Positions 1 to 8,717 of a stretch of DNA of 64,000 bases are shown here, one piece after another. The position numbers and the translations under genes were made by a program. The notes under the pieces are model-generated. The model had not been told where the DNA came from. It ran no database searches and saw nothing but the letters and a program-made list of their open reading frames with translations. Origin of the DNA: Nocardia speluncae NBRC 108251 (GTDB taxonomy: Bacteria; Actinomycetota; Actinomycetes; Mycobacteriales; Mycobacteriaceae); assembly GCF_001613245.1 (NCBI RefSeq), contig NZ_BDBZ01000034.1, positions 48,203 through 112,202 on the forward strand, read 5' to 3'. Position 1 is the first letter of the stretch. Each line of letters begins with the position of its first letter.

Positions 1-63
1 CGGATGCGCTAGAACCAGAACAGTAAGACCGAGCAGAATCGGGACAGGGAGAGGGTCGACCAC

Positions 64-561
64 GTGAGTGTCACACAGGGCGGTAACGGCGACGGCGCAC
101 GAGGCGGCACAGTCACCTCGATTCCGCTGTCCGAAATCGACCCGCATGCCTCGGCCAGTTTCGGGAGTCTGGTCCGCGACGCCTCCGAACAGGTCTCGAC
201 CCTGGTCCGCGCCGAGGTGGCGCTGGCCAAGGCGGAGGTCACCGGTGAGATCAAGAAGGGGTTGCAGGGCAGCGTCTTCTTCATCGGCGCACTGACCGTG
301 CTGCTGTTCAGCAGCTTTTTCTTCTTCTTCGCGGTTGCCGAAACGCTGGATATCTGGCTCACCCGCTGGGCCGCGTTCTGGATCGTCTTCGCCTTCATGA
401 TCTTGGTCACAGTGCTGCTCGCATTCCTGGGCTACCGGAAGGTCAAGAAGCTGCGGGCGCCGGAGAAGACGCTCGATTCGCTCAAGCAGACCCGCACGGT
501 CCTGCCTTCCGGACTCGGCAGCCACGACACCCCCTCCGCGCTGGAGAAGACCGCGCGCTGA
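64..561 (+). CDS. Phage-holin-family (Rv3669-like) integral membrane protein
   Basis: The 165-residue product has an N-terminal soluble part and an amphipathic stretch at about residues 35-65. Two strongly hydrophobic segments follow at about 70-92 (with a run of five Phe) and 100-122, then a basic C-terminal tail. This is the layout of actinobacterial proteins annotated as putative actinobacterial holin-X family. The biochemical role is unknown, and the holin name reflects fold similarity only. The GTG start at 64 follows a GGGAGAGGG ribosome site. It sits directly upstream of an EphE-like gene on the same strand, the order Rv3669-Rv3670 in Mtb, so co-transcription is likely. Confidence 0.8.
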   Translation: MSVTQGGNGDGARGGTVTSIPLSEIDPHASASFGSLVRDASEQVSTLVRAEVALAKAEVTGEIKKGLQGSVFFIGALTVLLFSSFFFFFAVAETLDIWLTRWAAFWIVFAFMILVTVLLAFLGYRKVKKLRAPEKTLDSLKQTRTVLPSGLGSHDTPSALEKTAR

Positions 562-609
562 GCGGGTCAGACACCGGATGCGTCCGGGCGTTCACTACGC
601 TCGGACGCC

Positions 610-1578
610 GTGGCGTCGAACTTTCTCCCGGACCCGTCGAGCGTGCGCTACGACGGTGTCTGGACGCACCGTGATGTGCACGCCAACGGGATACGGCTGC
701 ACGTAACATCCGCGAGTCCCGGCGAACCTGCGCAGCCGCTGGTGGTGCTGCTGCACGGGTTCGCCGATTTCTGGTGGACCTGGCGACATCAGCTCACCGC
801 CCTGGCCGAACTCGGCTACCACGCCGTCGCGGTCGACCTGCGCGGCTACGGTGACAGCGACAAACCCCCGCGCGGTTACGACGGCTGGACCCTGGCCGGC
901 GATATCGCCGGACTGATCCGTGCACTCGGCTACACCGACGCGACACTGGTCGGCCATGCCGATGGCGGTCTGGTGTGCTGGGCGACCGCGGTTCTGCATC
1001 CGCGACTGGTGCGCGGAATCGCCGTGGTGTCCTCGCCGCACCCGGCGGCACTCAAGAGCTCGGTATGGCGGGACAACGCGCAACGCCGCGCCTTCCTACC
1101 GGGTTTCCTGCGCGCCCAGCTGCCCCGCTATCCCGAACACCTACTCACCCGCGGTGACGGCAGCGGCGCCGCCGAACTGCTGACAGATCGCAGTTCACCC
1201 GCCTGGACCGATACCGCGGAATGCGCCGATACCGCGGCCCGGATGGCTTCGGCGATCCGGATCCCCGGCGCGGCGCATTGCGCACTCGAATACAAACGGT
1301 GGGCCTTCCGCAGCCAATGGCGTCCCGACGGGCGCCGGTTCATCGCGGTGATGCGCAAACCCGTCGACATACCGGTGGTCTCGATGCGCGGTGAATTCGA
1401 TCGTTACATCCTTCCGCATACGGTGCACCGCGCACCACATCTCGCGCCGCGCCGGCGGGTAGTGACCGTCCGCGACGCCGCGCATTTCGCGCACCAGGAG
1501 AACCCGGACGCGGTCACCGCCGAGATCGCGAAACTCCTCACCGGCGACGGCCGTCGAAGCCGCGACGGCCACGCCTGA
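610..1578 (+). CDS. EphE-like alpha/beta hydrolase-fold protein with altered nucleophile elbow
   Basis: This 322-residue alpha/beta hydrolase resembles Mtb EphE (Rv3670), annotated as an epoxide hydrolase. Seen: an oxyanion-hole HGF (residues 49-51), the strand and loop VDLRGYGDSDKP (85-96), and a C-terminal DAAHFAHQE that supplies the usual His. The nucleophile elbow reads GHADGG at 115-120. In epoxide hydrolases (GHDWGG) and serine hydrolases (GHSMGG) the nucleophile is the third residue, which here is Ala117, and Asp118 is shifted by one. Either the catalytic geometry is unusual or the protein is not an epoxide hydrolase. The start is GTG at 610. It follows the holin-like gene by 48 bases. 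Confidence 0.8.
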   Translation: MASNFLPDPSSVRYDGVWTHRDVHANGIRLHVTSASPGEPAQPLVVLLHGFADFWWTWRHQLTALAELGYHAVAVDLRGYGDSDKPPRGYDGWTLAGDIAGLIRALGYTDATLVGHADGGLVCWATAVLHPRLVRGIAVVSSPHPAALKSSVWRDNAQRRAFLPGFLRAQLPRYPEHLLTRGDGSGAAELLTDRSSPAWTDTAECADTAARMASAIRIPGAAHCALEYKRWAFRSQWRPDGRRFIAVMRKPVDIPVVSMRGEFDRYILPHTVHRAPHLAPRRRVVTVRDAAHFAHQENPDAVTAEIAKLLTGDGRRSRDGHA

Positions 1579-1907
1579 CCGTCGCTGCGATATCGCGCGG
1601 CGAGTGCCGGTCGGTCTGCGTGCGGATGAGACCGCCGCGGACTGCCTCCCGAGGAGTGGCGAGGCTCCTCCGGGATGTGCCGGTCGCAGCGCAGGCAGGT
1701 CGGTCCGGGACCGACACCGCGGCGCACAGATCGTTTACGCGGCTCCGGCGCAGGAGCCGGTGGCGGCCTCAGCCCTCGGCGTGGGCGAACCCACCTCGCC
1801 CCCGGACGCGGCGCGCCGTGAACTCCGCGCAGTGTGCCGCGTGGCCTGCCTCGGGCGCACCCGAGGCAGAGCTGTCGGTGTCGGCTCGCGTGCACGAGTT
1901 GCTGAGC
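1579..1907. other. Intergenic gap between convergent genes, with palindromes
   Basis: No convincing gene is seen in these 329 bases. Two inverted repeats could end transcription from either side: a 17-nt palindrome at 1699-1715 (8-bp arms around one base) and a 7-bp stem at 1740-1746/1753-1759. Reading frames crossing the gap are Arg/Pro-rich shadows of high GC and have no ribosome site. Confidence 0.4.
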
Positions 1908-3101
1908 TCAGCTCAGTACGCAGGGGCCCGTGGCAATCGGCACAGTGGACGAGGGCGCCGAGGCGATCCGTTCGTGGACCTCGTTCAGCGTCAGCACATA
2001 TCCGGTGTCGTCGTCGGTGACGGCGGCACCGAATACCACGCCGAGCACGTTGCCTTCGGTATCGACCAGCGGGCCACCGGAATTACCCGCCCGCACCTGA
2101 CCGCGGACGGTGTACACCTCGCGTTCGACGGTACCGTCGCGGTAGATGGTGGGCCCGCTCAGATCCAGGGTCTCCCGGACCCGGGCCGCGCTCGCGGTAT
2201 AGCGGCCGCCGCCCGGATAACCGAGCACGATCGCGCTTTCTCCCGAACCGGCCGCTTCCGGAGCCTGCGGTATCACCGGCGCCGTGAGCCCGGGAACCGA
2301 CAGCACCGCGATATCCATGGACGGATCGAATTCCACCACTGTCGCTTCCAGCGGGCCCGCAGCCGAATCCACCGTCACACTGGTGGTTCCGGCCACCACA
2401 TGCGCGTTGGTCATCACCCGTTCCGGCGCCACCACGAAACCCGAACCCTCCAGCGCGCGCTGGCAACTCGGGGCGACACCGCGGATACGCAGCACACTCG
2501 GCTGCAGCGATTCGGCCACCGGGCTGGCCAGCACACTCGGATCCGGAGGTTCCACCGCCGCGATGGGCGCGCGACCGAACGGCCCGATCACATCCGGCAG
2601 ACCTGAGGTGTTGAGCAGTTTCGAGAACTCGTTGGGTAGTTTGCGTAACCACTCCGGGGCGACCCGGTTGACATCGGCGAGCACCCTGGAGCTGTTGATC
2701 GCGGAGGCGATGGCCGGCTGCGAAGAGGTGGCCAGCGGTAGCGCCAGCAGCCACGCAGTGACCAGTACTGCGCCGGCCATGAGCACCGCGCCGATCGTAC
2801 TGTCGGCGCCGCGGGCGAACGGATGCCGCATCCCGCTGCGGGCCGCCCGGCCGAGCACCATTCCGGCGATCTCACCGACGATCACCAACAGCACGATGAG
2901 CAGCACTCCGGCCAGAACCCGGCTGCGTCCCTCGTCGATGTGCACGAGAATATGCGGGGCGATCAGGATTCCGGCGACAGCGCCCAGCACCACCCCGAGA
3001 AAAGCCAGCGCGGAACCGACCGCGCCCTGCCGCCATCCGGAAGAGGCAGCCGCCAGCGCCAGGACGACCACCACGATATCGAGCCACGCCGAAGTGCTCA
3101 C
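1908..3101 (-). CDS. marP: Membrane-anchored trypsin-like serine protease MarP
   Basis: This 397-residue protein matches the layout of Mtb MarP (Rv3671c), which protects mycobacteria from acid and oxidative stress by cleaving cell-wall substrates. Seen: an N-terminal CvpA-like membrane part with hydrophobic segments at about 5-20, 29-53, 62-84 and 102-122, then a periplasmic chymotrypsin-fold domain. The triad is visible as His234 (TNAHVVAG), Asp263 (MDIAVL) and Ser341 (GNSGGP). Cys213 and Cys394 match the regulatory disulfide pair known in MarP. The GTG start overlaps the upstream NUDIX stop as GTGA, so translation is probably coupled. It is the last gene of nth-tlpA-nudix-marP. Confidence 0.93.
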   Translation of the reverse strand: MSTSAWLDIVVVVLALAAASSGWRQGAVGSALAFLGVVLGAVAGILIAPHILVHIDEGRSRVLAGVLLIVLLVIVGEIAGMVLGRAARSGMRHPFARGADSTIGAVLMAGAVLVTAWLLALPLATSSQPAIASAINSSRVLADVNRVAPEWLRKLPNEFSKLLNTSGLPDVIGPFGRAPIAAVEPPDPSVLASPVAESLQPSVLRIRGVAPSCQRALEGSGFVVAPERVMTNAHVVAGTTSVTVDSAAGPLEATVVEFDPSMDIAVLSVPGLTAPVIPQAPEAAGSGESAIVLGYPGGGRYTASAARVRETLDLSGPTIYRDGTVEREVYTVRGQVRAGNSGGPLVDTEGNVLGVVFGAAVTDDDTGYVLTLNEVHERIASAPSSTVPIATGPCVLS

Positions 3102-3802
3102 AACACCATCCCCACCGCGGCCAGCGCCTGCTCCAGATCACGCACGTCGGTGCGGTCCCATTCCGATTCCCAGCCCAGTGAAGTCATGAGTCCGGCCAGT
3201 ATGCCGCCGGTGAGCCCCCAGACCAACATTCCGTCCACCTGGAACGCCGGGCTGCGGTAGCCGAGCGCGCTGCGCACCAGGAAACGGTTCGCCGGATCCA
3301 GCAGATCCGCCATCGGCACTCGGACCACCCGATCGGTTTCCCCGCGGTCCATGACGCGCACCGCGCTCGGCGTGCGCCAATAGGCGACCACCGGGGTCAC
3401 ATCGAAGCGGGAGGGCGGAACGAACAGCTCGGGTAGGCGCGTGACCGGGACAACGCCCGCGCGGTCGAGCCCGGTCTCCTCCCATGCCTCGCGTAGCGCG
3501 GTATCCACCGGCCCGTCGTCACCGGGATCGACCGCGCCCCCGGGGAAGGCGACCTGGCCGCGGTGCTGACGCATAGTGGAGGCACGTTGTGTGAGCAGGA
3601 CCTCGGCGTCCGCGGGCAGGCCGCCCGGCGCCGCCGGATCACCAGTGGGGTCACCGGCGAACAGCACCAGTACGGCGGCCTTACGCACCTTGCCTGCCAT
3701 GGTGCGGCGCAAAACCCGCGTCCGCCCCAGGGTGTCGGAGAAATCGGGCTGCCCGGGACCGGCCGCCCTGCTCAGCCAGGGCGGCAACTGTTCTTCGGTC
3801 AT
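3098..3802 (-). CDS. NUDIX hydrolase, CoA pyrophosphatase type
   Basis: The 234-residue NUDIX protein is homologous to Rv3672c. Seen: the CoA-diphosphatase signature LLTQRASTMRQHRGQVAFPG running straight into the Nudix box, with the REAWEETG core near residues 86-93. In characterised relatives this pair of motifs marks hydrolysis of CoA or acyl-CoA to 3'-phospho-ADP and phosphopantetheine. The substrate is inferred from the motif. ATG at 3802 overlaps the tlpA-like stop by four bases (ATGA), and its own stop overlaps marP (GTGA). It therefore sits inside a tightly coupled operon. No membrane segment is seen. Confidence 0.88.
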   Translation of the reverse strand: MTEEQLPPWLSRAAGPGQPDFSDTLGRTRVLRRTMAGKVRKAAVLVLFAGDPTGDPAAPGGLPADAEVLLTQRASTMRQHRGQVAFPGGAVDPGDDGPVDTALREAWEETGLDRAGVVPVTRLPELFVPPSRFDVTPVVAYWRTPSAVRVMDRGETDRVVRVPMADLLDPANRFLVRSALGYRSPAFQVDGMLVWGLTGGILAGLMTSLGWESEWDRTDVRDLEQALAAVGMVL

Positions 3803-4455
3803 ACGGTAACTCCCAGGGCACCGGCCACGGTATCGGCGATATCGGCGACATCGCGGAACGGGCGGGCGACGTATTCGGCGATAGAACCATCCGGCCGGAT
3901 CAGAACCGTGATCGGTAGCGCGTTCGGCGCATTCGCCGCCGTGCGCACCCGGGCGTCGGGATCCTGCAGGCCGGGCAGCCGCAGTTCGGGCCGCTGCTGG
4001 TCTCGGAGGTCCTGATTGAGCGCGGCAAGCAACGACAACGCTTTGGCCTCGGCGGGATCGCTGTGCACGGTCAGCACCTGTACCGCGGATCCCGCCCGGT
4101 CCGCGTACTCCTGGAACAGCGGCAATTCGGTCCGGCAGGGCTCACACCAGTAGGCCCACAGGTTCAGCACCGTCGGCGCACCGGGCACCGCGACGGGCGC
4201 CGCCGGCATGCCGTCGGCCAGACATGTCAAGACGATATCCGCCAGCGGCCCCGCCGCCGGCCGGGAATCGGAACCGGGGGGGCACACCGCGGCACCGGAG
4301 GCATGGCGCAGCGCGGGATCAACTTCACGGGCGGGTTCCGGGGGCGCCCCGGTGCCACCCGAATCCGAATCGCCGCGCGGCCACAACGCCACTGCCGCTG
4401 CCAAAGCCACGATCACCGCCGTCAACGCCCATTTCCACAAGACCGGTCGGCTCAC
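3799..4455 (-). CDS. TlpA/ResA-like membrane-anchored thioredoxin
   Basis: The predicted product has 218 residues and is homologous to Rv3673c. Seen: one N-terminal membrane anchor (about residues 6-22, ending at WPRGD), a variable linker, and a thioredoxin fold with the active-site motif WCEPC preceded by LNLWAY. Extracytoplasmic TlpA/ResA proteins reduce disulfides, for example in cytochrome c maturation or envelope proteins. The client is unknown here, although the adjacent MarP carries a disulfide. GTG at 4455 is chosen because it overlaps the nth stop as GTGA. A longer frame upstream runs inside nth and is not likely to be translated. Confidence 0.85.
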   Translation of the reverse strand: MSRPVLWKWALTAVIVALAAAVALWPRGDSDSGGTGAPPEPAREVDPALRHASGAAVCPPGSDSRPAAGPLADIVLTCLADGMPAAPVAVPGAPTVLNLWAYWCEPCRTELPLFQEYADRAGSAVQVLTVHSDPAEAKALSLLAALNQDLRDQQRPELRLPGLQDPDARVRTAANAPNALPITVLIRPDGSIAEYVARPFRDVADIADTVAGALGVTV

Positions 4456-5285
4456 CGGCCCACCAGTTCGAGCAGATGCGCGGCCTCCGGACCTTTCACC
4501 AGAGCGGCGGCGGTATCCGGATCGGTCGGGCCGGCGCCGAACGACGGACAGTCCTTGGCCAGGACACATACTCCGCACGCGGGTTTACGGGCATGACAGA
4601 CACGGCGCCCATGGAAAATCACCCGATGGGACAGCAGTGTCCACTCCTTGCGTTCGATGAGCGCACCCACGATGTGCTCGACCTTGACCGGATCCTCCTC
4701 GGTGGTCCAGCCCCAGCGCCGCACCAGCCGCCCGAAATGGGTGTCGACCGTGATACCCGGAATTCCGAACGCGTTACCGAGAATGACATTGGCAGTCTTG
4801 CGGCCGATCCCGGGCAAGCGGACCAGCTCGGCCATCGTGTGAGGTAATTCACCGTCGTATTGCTCGACCAGTGCCTGCCCGAGGCCGATCAGCGAATTGG
4901 TCTTGTTGCGGTAGAAACCCGTCGGCCGGATGAGTTCCTCCAGCTCCGTACGGTTCGCCCCGGCATAGGCCTGCGCATCCGGATAGGCGGCGAAAAGCGC
5001 CGGAGTGGTCATATTCACTCGCACATCCGTGCACTGCGCCGACAGGATCGTGGCAACCGCCAATTCCAGTGGATTACCGAAATCCAATTCGCAGTGCGCA
5101 TCCGGAAATGCCTGTGCCAGCATCCGGTTCATACGGCGTGCCCGGCGCACCAGACCCAATCGGGTTTCGGCCGGTCGGGAACCGGTTTTCTGATTTCGTA
5201 CCCCACCGGAAACCGAGGGCGCCGCACCCGCCGCGGCTGTTCCGGAAAGGGGGCTTCCGGCGGTATCGGAGGGGGAGATTCGCAC
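4452..5285 (-). CDS. nth: Endonuclease III (DNA glycosylase/AP lyase)
   Basis: Base-excision repair enzyme that removes oxidised pyrimidines and nicks at abasic sites. Seen: a helix-hairpin-helix with the catalytic Lys in LPGIGRKTANVI, the catalytic Asp in VDTHFGRL, and a C-terminal 4Fe-4S ligand set spaced C-x6-C-x2-C-x5-C (CHARKPACGVCVLAKDC). The GTG at 5285 gives 277 residues, near the actinobacterial family length. A longer open frame to 5462 would overlap the divergent gene and adds no recognisable domain. First gene of the four-gene run with tlpA, nudix and marP, all joined by 4-bp overlaps. Confidence 0.93.
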   Translation of the reverse strand: MRISPSDTAGSPLSGTAAAGAAPSVSGGVRNQKTGSRPAETRLGLVRRARRMNRMLAQAFPDAHCELDFGNPLELAVATILSAQCTDVRVNMTTPALFAAYPDAQAYAGANRTELEELIRPTGFYRNKTNSLIGLGQALVEQYDGELPHTMAELVRLPGIGRKTANVILGNAFGIPGITVDTHFGRLVRRWGWTTEEDPVKVEHIVGALIERKEWTLLSHRVIFHGRRVCHARKPACGVCVLAKDCPSFGAGPTDPDTAAALVKGPEAAHLLELVGR

Positions 5286-5376
5286 CTGTCCACCATACGG
5301 AACCCACCGACAACCTTGCCCTGCCAGTTCTGGTCCCGTATTCCATCTGAGACCTCGACCGTGTTTACTACCCGGC

Positions 5377-5631
5377 ATGCAAGGACTCGCTGTGGCGCTC
5401 TTCCCAGTGGTGTTGATGCTGTTCGCCCTCGGTATGGAACGAGTGGAGAACCGTCTTCGCAAACTTGTCGAGCCCGACGAGGAGGTCCAGGCCTACCTGG
5501 ACAAAGCCAGCAACGCCGAGGTCAACGAGCTCACCAAACTCGGCCTACCGGCGGCGGTCGCGCGTATGCGCCGGCGTCGCAACCGCAGCGAGGAGGCCGA
5601 GGAACCCCTCGATATCGCCCGGGCGAGCTGA
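5377..5631 (+). CDS. Small membrane protein, Rv3675-like
   Basis: The 84-residue protein has an N-terminal hydrophobic segment (about residues 3-20) and a charged helical tail that includes a basic run RMRRRRNR and ends acidic. By position it is the homologue of Mtb Rv3675, between nth and crp. No function is known to me. It is divergent from nth, with about 90 bases between the two starts. Confidence 0.7.
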   Translation: MQGLAVALFPVVLMLFALGMERVENRLRKLVEPDEEVQAYLDKASNAEVNELTKLGLPAAVARMRRRRNRSEEAEEPLDIARAS

Positions 5632-5785
5632 TTCGGCGCGCCCGCTTCCGTGGACCGGACAGCCCCCGGTTAACCTGCCTTTCGTGGTGTCTGTCACTGC
5701 GCGTCGATCAGGCCGCGTAGACTGCACTGTCGGCCGAACCGCTTCGGTCCGACGACTACAGCCATTCCCGATAAGGAGCACATTC

Positions 5786-6460
5786 GTGGACGAGGCCCTC
5801 GCCAGAGCCGGCATCTTCCAAGGCGTTGAGCCCACCGCGGTGGCTGCGCTCGCCAAACAGCTGCAGCCCGTGGATTTCCCCCGCGGCCACGTCATCTTCA
5901 ACGAAGGTGAACCAGGCGATCGGCTGTACATCATCACCGCCGGCAAAGTGAAGCTCGGCCGCCGTTCCCCGGACGGCCGGGAAAACCTGCTGACCATCAT
6001 GGGACCGTCGGATATGTTCGGCGAGCTGTCCATCTTCGATCCGGGTCCGCGCACCTCCACGGCCACCACGGTGACCGAGGTCCGCGCCGTCACCATGGAC
6101 CGGGAAGCGCTCAAGTCCTGGATCGATCAGCGCCCGGAGATCGCCGAGCAGCTGCTGCGCGTGCTGGCCCGCCGCTTGCGCCGCACCAACAACAACCTCG
6201 CGGACCTGATCTTCACCGACGTTCCGGGGCGGGTCGCGAAGGCGCTGTTGCAGCTTGCCCAGCGTTTCGGCACCCAGGAGGCCGGTGCGCTGCGCGTCAC
6301 CCACGATCTGACCCAGGAGGAGATCGCTCAGTTGGTGGGCGCATCCCGGGAAACGGTCAACAAGGCGCTCGCCGATTTCGCGCATCGCGGCTGGCTGCGC
6401 CTCGAGGGTAAGAGCGTGCTGATCTCCGATTCCGAACGGCTGGCCCGCCGGGCGCGCTGA
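5786..6460 (+). CDS. crp: Crp/Fnr-family cAMP-responsive transcriptional regulator
   Basis: The 224-residue protein is the same length as Mtb Crp (Rv3676) and appears very similar to it along its whole length. Seen: a cyclic-nucleotide-binding jelly roll with FGELSIFDPGPRTS (phosphate-binding cassette, about 70-83), a dimer helix rich in RRLRRTNNN, and a C-terminal winged helix with recognition segment VGASRETVNKALADF. Known role in the family: a global regulator that binds TGTGA-N6-TCACA sites in response to cAMP. The GTG start at 5786 follows an AAGGAG site about eight bases upstream. An 11-bp hairpin lies 73 bases downstream of the stop. Confidence 0.95.
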   Translation: MDEALARAGIFQGVEPTAVAALAKQLQPVDFPRGHVIFNEGEPGDRLYIITAGKVKLGRRSPDGRENLLTIMGPSDMFGELSIFDPGPRTSTATTVTEVRAVTMDREALKSWIDQRPEIAEQLLRVLARRLRRTNNNLADLIFTDVPGRVAKALLQLAQRFGTQEAGALRVTHDLTQEEIAQLVGASRETVNKALADFAHRGWLRLEGKSVLISDSERLARRAR

Positions 6461-6903
6461 ATCGCACAGCTGGGCCGGCGAGCGCCGCGGCAGTGCCGCC
6501 CGGTTACCGTGAGGTCGACTCGTTCGTTCGTAGGTACCCGGCTCCAGCGCCGATAGCCGGGTACCGCTCTCCGGACCACCGCAACGGCGCGAGTGGTCCT
6601 TTACGGGGCTACCGGCCCGGCACAGCGCGCGGCTCGTCCGCACGCTCCAGCGTCCTGCCGAGCCGACGTTCGAGGCAGCAGGCGCGTGTGCGGCCGTCCC
6701 GCGAGTCCGTCACCGGGACGGGACTCGCCATCGGCCGCGTCGGTCGGCAACAGATACCCTGCCGACGGAGTAGCCCACGCCAGCACAGTGGACCCGCCGA
6801 TGCGGGTCCCGCAGGATCAGCCACAATCCGCGTACCGGCTCGGTTCGTGGCACCCGCACCGTTCATGCACAGCGCCGGGAGCGGGTCGAACGCGATAACG
6901 CGC
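6461..6903. other. Intergenic gap between crp and the convergent MBL gene
   Basis: These 443 bases hold no convincing gene. The frames present are Arg/Pro-rich and antisense to each other. The one clear element is the hairpin at 6533-6565. The rest is featureless GC-rich DNA by eye. Confidence 0.5.
6533..6565. terminator. Hairpin downstream of crp
   Basis: Perfect 11-bp inverted repeat GGTACCCGGCT / AGCCGGGTACC (6533-6543 and 6555-6565) with an 11-base loop. It has no T-tract, which is common for actinobacterial terminators. Its position after crp fits transcription termination. Confidence 0.65.
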
Positions 6904-7698
6904 TCAGGCATCCGCCTCGGACCGCAGATAGGTGAGCTGGGATTCGACCGAGTTGCGCGCCATCGGCCACATGCTCTCGTCTACATCCACGTACACCTTG
7001 CGCACCACGTCCATGGCGTCGGCGTCCGCACCGAGTTCGTCGAGCGCGGAGCGGACCTGCTCGAGCCGCTCGTGCCGGTGGGAGATGTAGTACCGCGCGA
7101 CCGGTTCCAGGTCTGGATGATCCGGCCCGTGCGCGGGCAGCAGTGCCCGGCCTGCACCTTCCTCCAGCAACCGGTCCATCGAGCGCAGATAGTCGCGCAG
7201 GGTGCCGTCACGGTCCAGCACGGTGGTGCCGCGACCCAGGACGGTGTCGCCGGTCAGCACCGCATCCGCGAGCAGAAAGCTCACCGAATCGGCGGTATGC
7301 CCGGGGGTATGCAGCACGGTGATCCGCAGACCGGCGACTTCGATGACCTCACCGTCGGTCAGCGGCGCGACATCGCCGCGCAGAAACTCCGGTTCCATGG
7401 CGCGTACCGGCGACCCGGTCGACCGGACCAGTTCGTCGATCCCGCCGGTATGGTCCGGATGACGGTGAGTGATCAGCGTGAGCACCACCGCACCACCGGT
7501 CGCTTCGGCGATCGCGGCGATATGCTCCGAATCGTCCGGGCCCGGGTCGACCACCACACAGTCGGTTTGCCCGGGGGCCCGCAGAATCCAGGTGTTGGTG
7601 CCGTCCAGGGTCATCGGCCCCGGATTGTTCGCCAGCAGTACTGCCGCGGACGGCGTGACAGCACGCAATTTCCCATAGGCGGGATGGGTGAGTGTCAT
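6904..7698 (-). CDS. Metallo-beta-lactamase-fold hydrolase, Rv3677c-like
   Basis: The 264-residue MBL-superfamily protein carries the di-zinc signature THRHPDHTGG, a downstream HTPGHTADS and GDTVLG, and a late His in PAHGPDHPD. Family members of the LACTB2/glyoxalase-II type cleave thioesters or nucleic acids, and the substrate of this branch is unknown. A GTG three codons earlier overlaps the ribosome site itself, so ATG at 7698 with GGAGG eight bases upstream is preferred. The order crp-MBL-RidA matches Rv3676-Rv3678c. Confidence 0.85.
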   Translation of the reverse strand: MTLTHPAYGKLRAVTPSAAVLLANNPGPMTLDGTNTWILRAPGQTDCVVVDPGPDDSEHIAAIAEATGGAVVLTLITHRHPDHTGGIDELVRSTGSPVRAMEPEFLRGDVAPLTDGEVIEVAGLRITVLHTPGHTADSVSFLLADAVLTGDTVLGRGTTVLDRDGTLRDYLRSMDRLLEEGAGRALLPAHGPDHPDLEPVARYYISHRHERLEQVRSALDELGADADAMDVVRKVYVDVDESMWPMARNSVESQLTYLRSEADA

Positions 7699-7845
7699 CG
7701 ACGACACCTCCGATCAGAAAGTAACAGAGTCGAATCTACGTTCCAGGGCGCCATAACGCCGGTACAGGTCCCAGATCCCAGGACAGTCCGGCGTACCGGG
7801 CAGCCGCGGCAGATTCCCCAGCGTCATCGGAAGGTCGGAGATATC

Positions 7846-7883
7846 CGATCGGGCGAAGTGACGATCCGCACTCCGCCCGATCG
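7846..7883 (-). terminator. Hairpin downstream of the RidA-like gene
   Basis: Perfect 10-bp inverted repeat CGATCGGGCG / CGCCCGATCG (7846-7855, 7874-7883) with an 18-base loop, 30 bases past the RidA stop in its direction of transcription. There is no T-tract. Likely the end of the DUF4177-RidA unit. Confidence 0.5.
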
Positions 7884-7912
7884 CGGCCCGGTTCGCCGGT
7901 GTGTAGGTGGAT

Positions 7913-8398
7913 CTATCGGACCTCGGCGATCAGTTCGACCTCAACCGGTGTGTTCTTGGGCAACTCGAAAACGCCGACCGCCGAACGCGCATGCGCACCG
8001 GCGGCGCCGAACACCTCGCCCAGGAACTCCGAGGCGCCGTTGATCACCAGCGGCTGGTCGGTGAACCCGGGGGCGGAGGCCACGAAACCGACCACCTTCA
8101 CGATCCGCACCACCTCGTCGAGGCCCACCAGATCGTGCACGGCGGCCAGCGCGTTGAGCGCGCACCAGCGGGCCGCGAGCACCGCCTCCTCGACCGACAC
8201 CTCGGCGCCGACCTTGCCGACCGCCGTCAGTTCGCCCGCGACGAACGGCAACTGCCCGGAGGTGTAGACCTGCGCGCCGCTACGCACCGCGGGCAGGTAG
8301 GCAGCGACGGGAGCCACCACCTCGGGCACCTTCAGTCCCAGCCGGTCGAGATTCGCACGCCAGTCGGTATTGGGCCCGCTCACGTTGGATTCCGCCAC
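7913..8398 (-). CDS. RidA (YjgF/YER057c/UK114) family protein
   Basis: The 161-residue RidA-superfamily protein is homologous to Rv3678c. Classical RidA hydrolyses reactive enamine/imine intermediates released by PLP enzymes. This longer subfamily is of unproven activity. Seen: YTSGQLPFVAGEL near the N-terminal half, then VVRIVKVVGFVAS and a C-terminal PVEVELIAEVR resembling the family end. The archetypal active-site Arg motif (xxCR or RxxV) is not obvious. GTG at 8398 is chosen because it lies five bases after the DUF4177 stop, which suggests coupling. Confidence 0.85.
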   Translation of the reverse strand: MAESNVSGPNTDWRANLDRLGLKVPEVVAPVAAYLPAVRSGAQVYTSGQLPFVAGELTAVGKVGAEVSVEEAVLAARWCALNALAAVHDLVGLDEVVRIVKVVGFVASAPGFTDQPLVINGASEFLGEVFGAAGAHARSAVGVFELPKNTPVEVELIAEVR

Positions 8399-8403
8399 GG
8401 CGC

Positions 8404-8568
8404 TTACTGTTTCGGCCGCTTCAGGTACGCGACATGCTGTTCGCCGGTCGGGCCGGGCAGCACGGTCACCAGTTCCCAGCCGTCGGCGCCCCACTGGTCC
8501 AGGATCTGTTTGGTCGCATGGGTCAGCAGCGGTACGGTCGCGTACTCCCACGAGGTGATATCGCTCAT
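8404..8568 (-). CDS. Small DUF4177-like protein, Rv3678A type
   Basis: A 54-residue protein with the WEYATVPLL start and a GADGWELVTVLPGP core that are typical of DUF4177 proteins, a small alpha/beta family of unknown function. It starts at ATG 8568, divergent from the first ArsA-like gene, and ends five bases before the RidA-like start. The gene pair is conserved in mycobacteria as Rv3678A-Rv3678c, so a shared role is likely but undefined. Confidence 0.8.
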   Translation of the reverse strand: MSDITSWEYATVPLLTHATKQILDQWGADGWELVTVLPGPTGEQHVAYLKRPKQ

Positions 8569-8717
8569 GCGCACCGAGCGTACTGGGTCCCGGGCCGAGT
8601 ACCCGGCGCAGGATCGCTGTGGCCGAACAGGTGTCGGATCCCGGTGTCTGGTACACCACACCAGGACAATCCGGAGTATGCGGGCGTCCGTCCAGTCCGG
8701 GTTATAGGCTCGCGACC

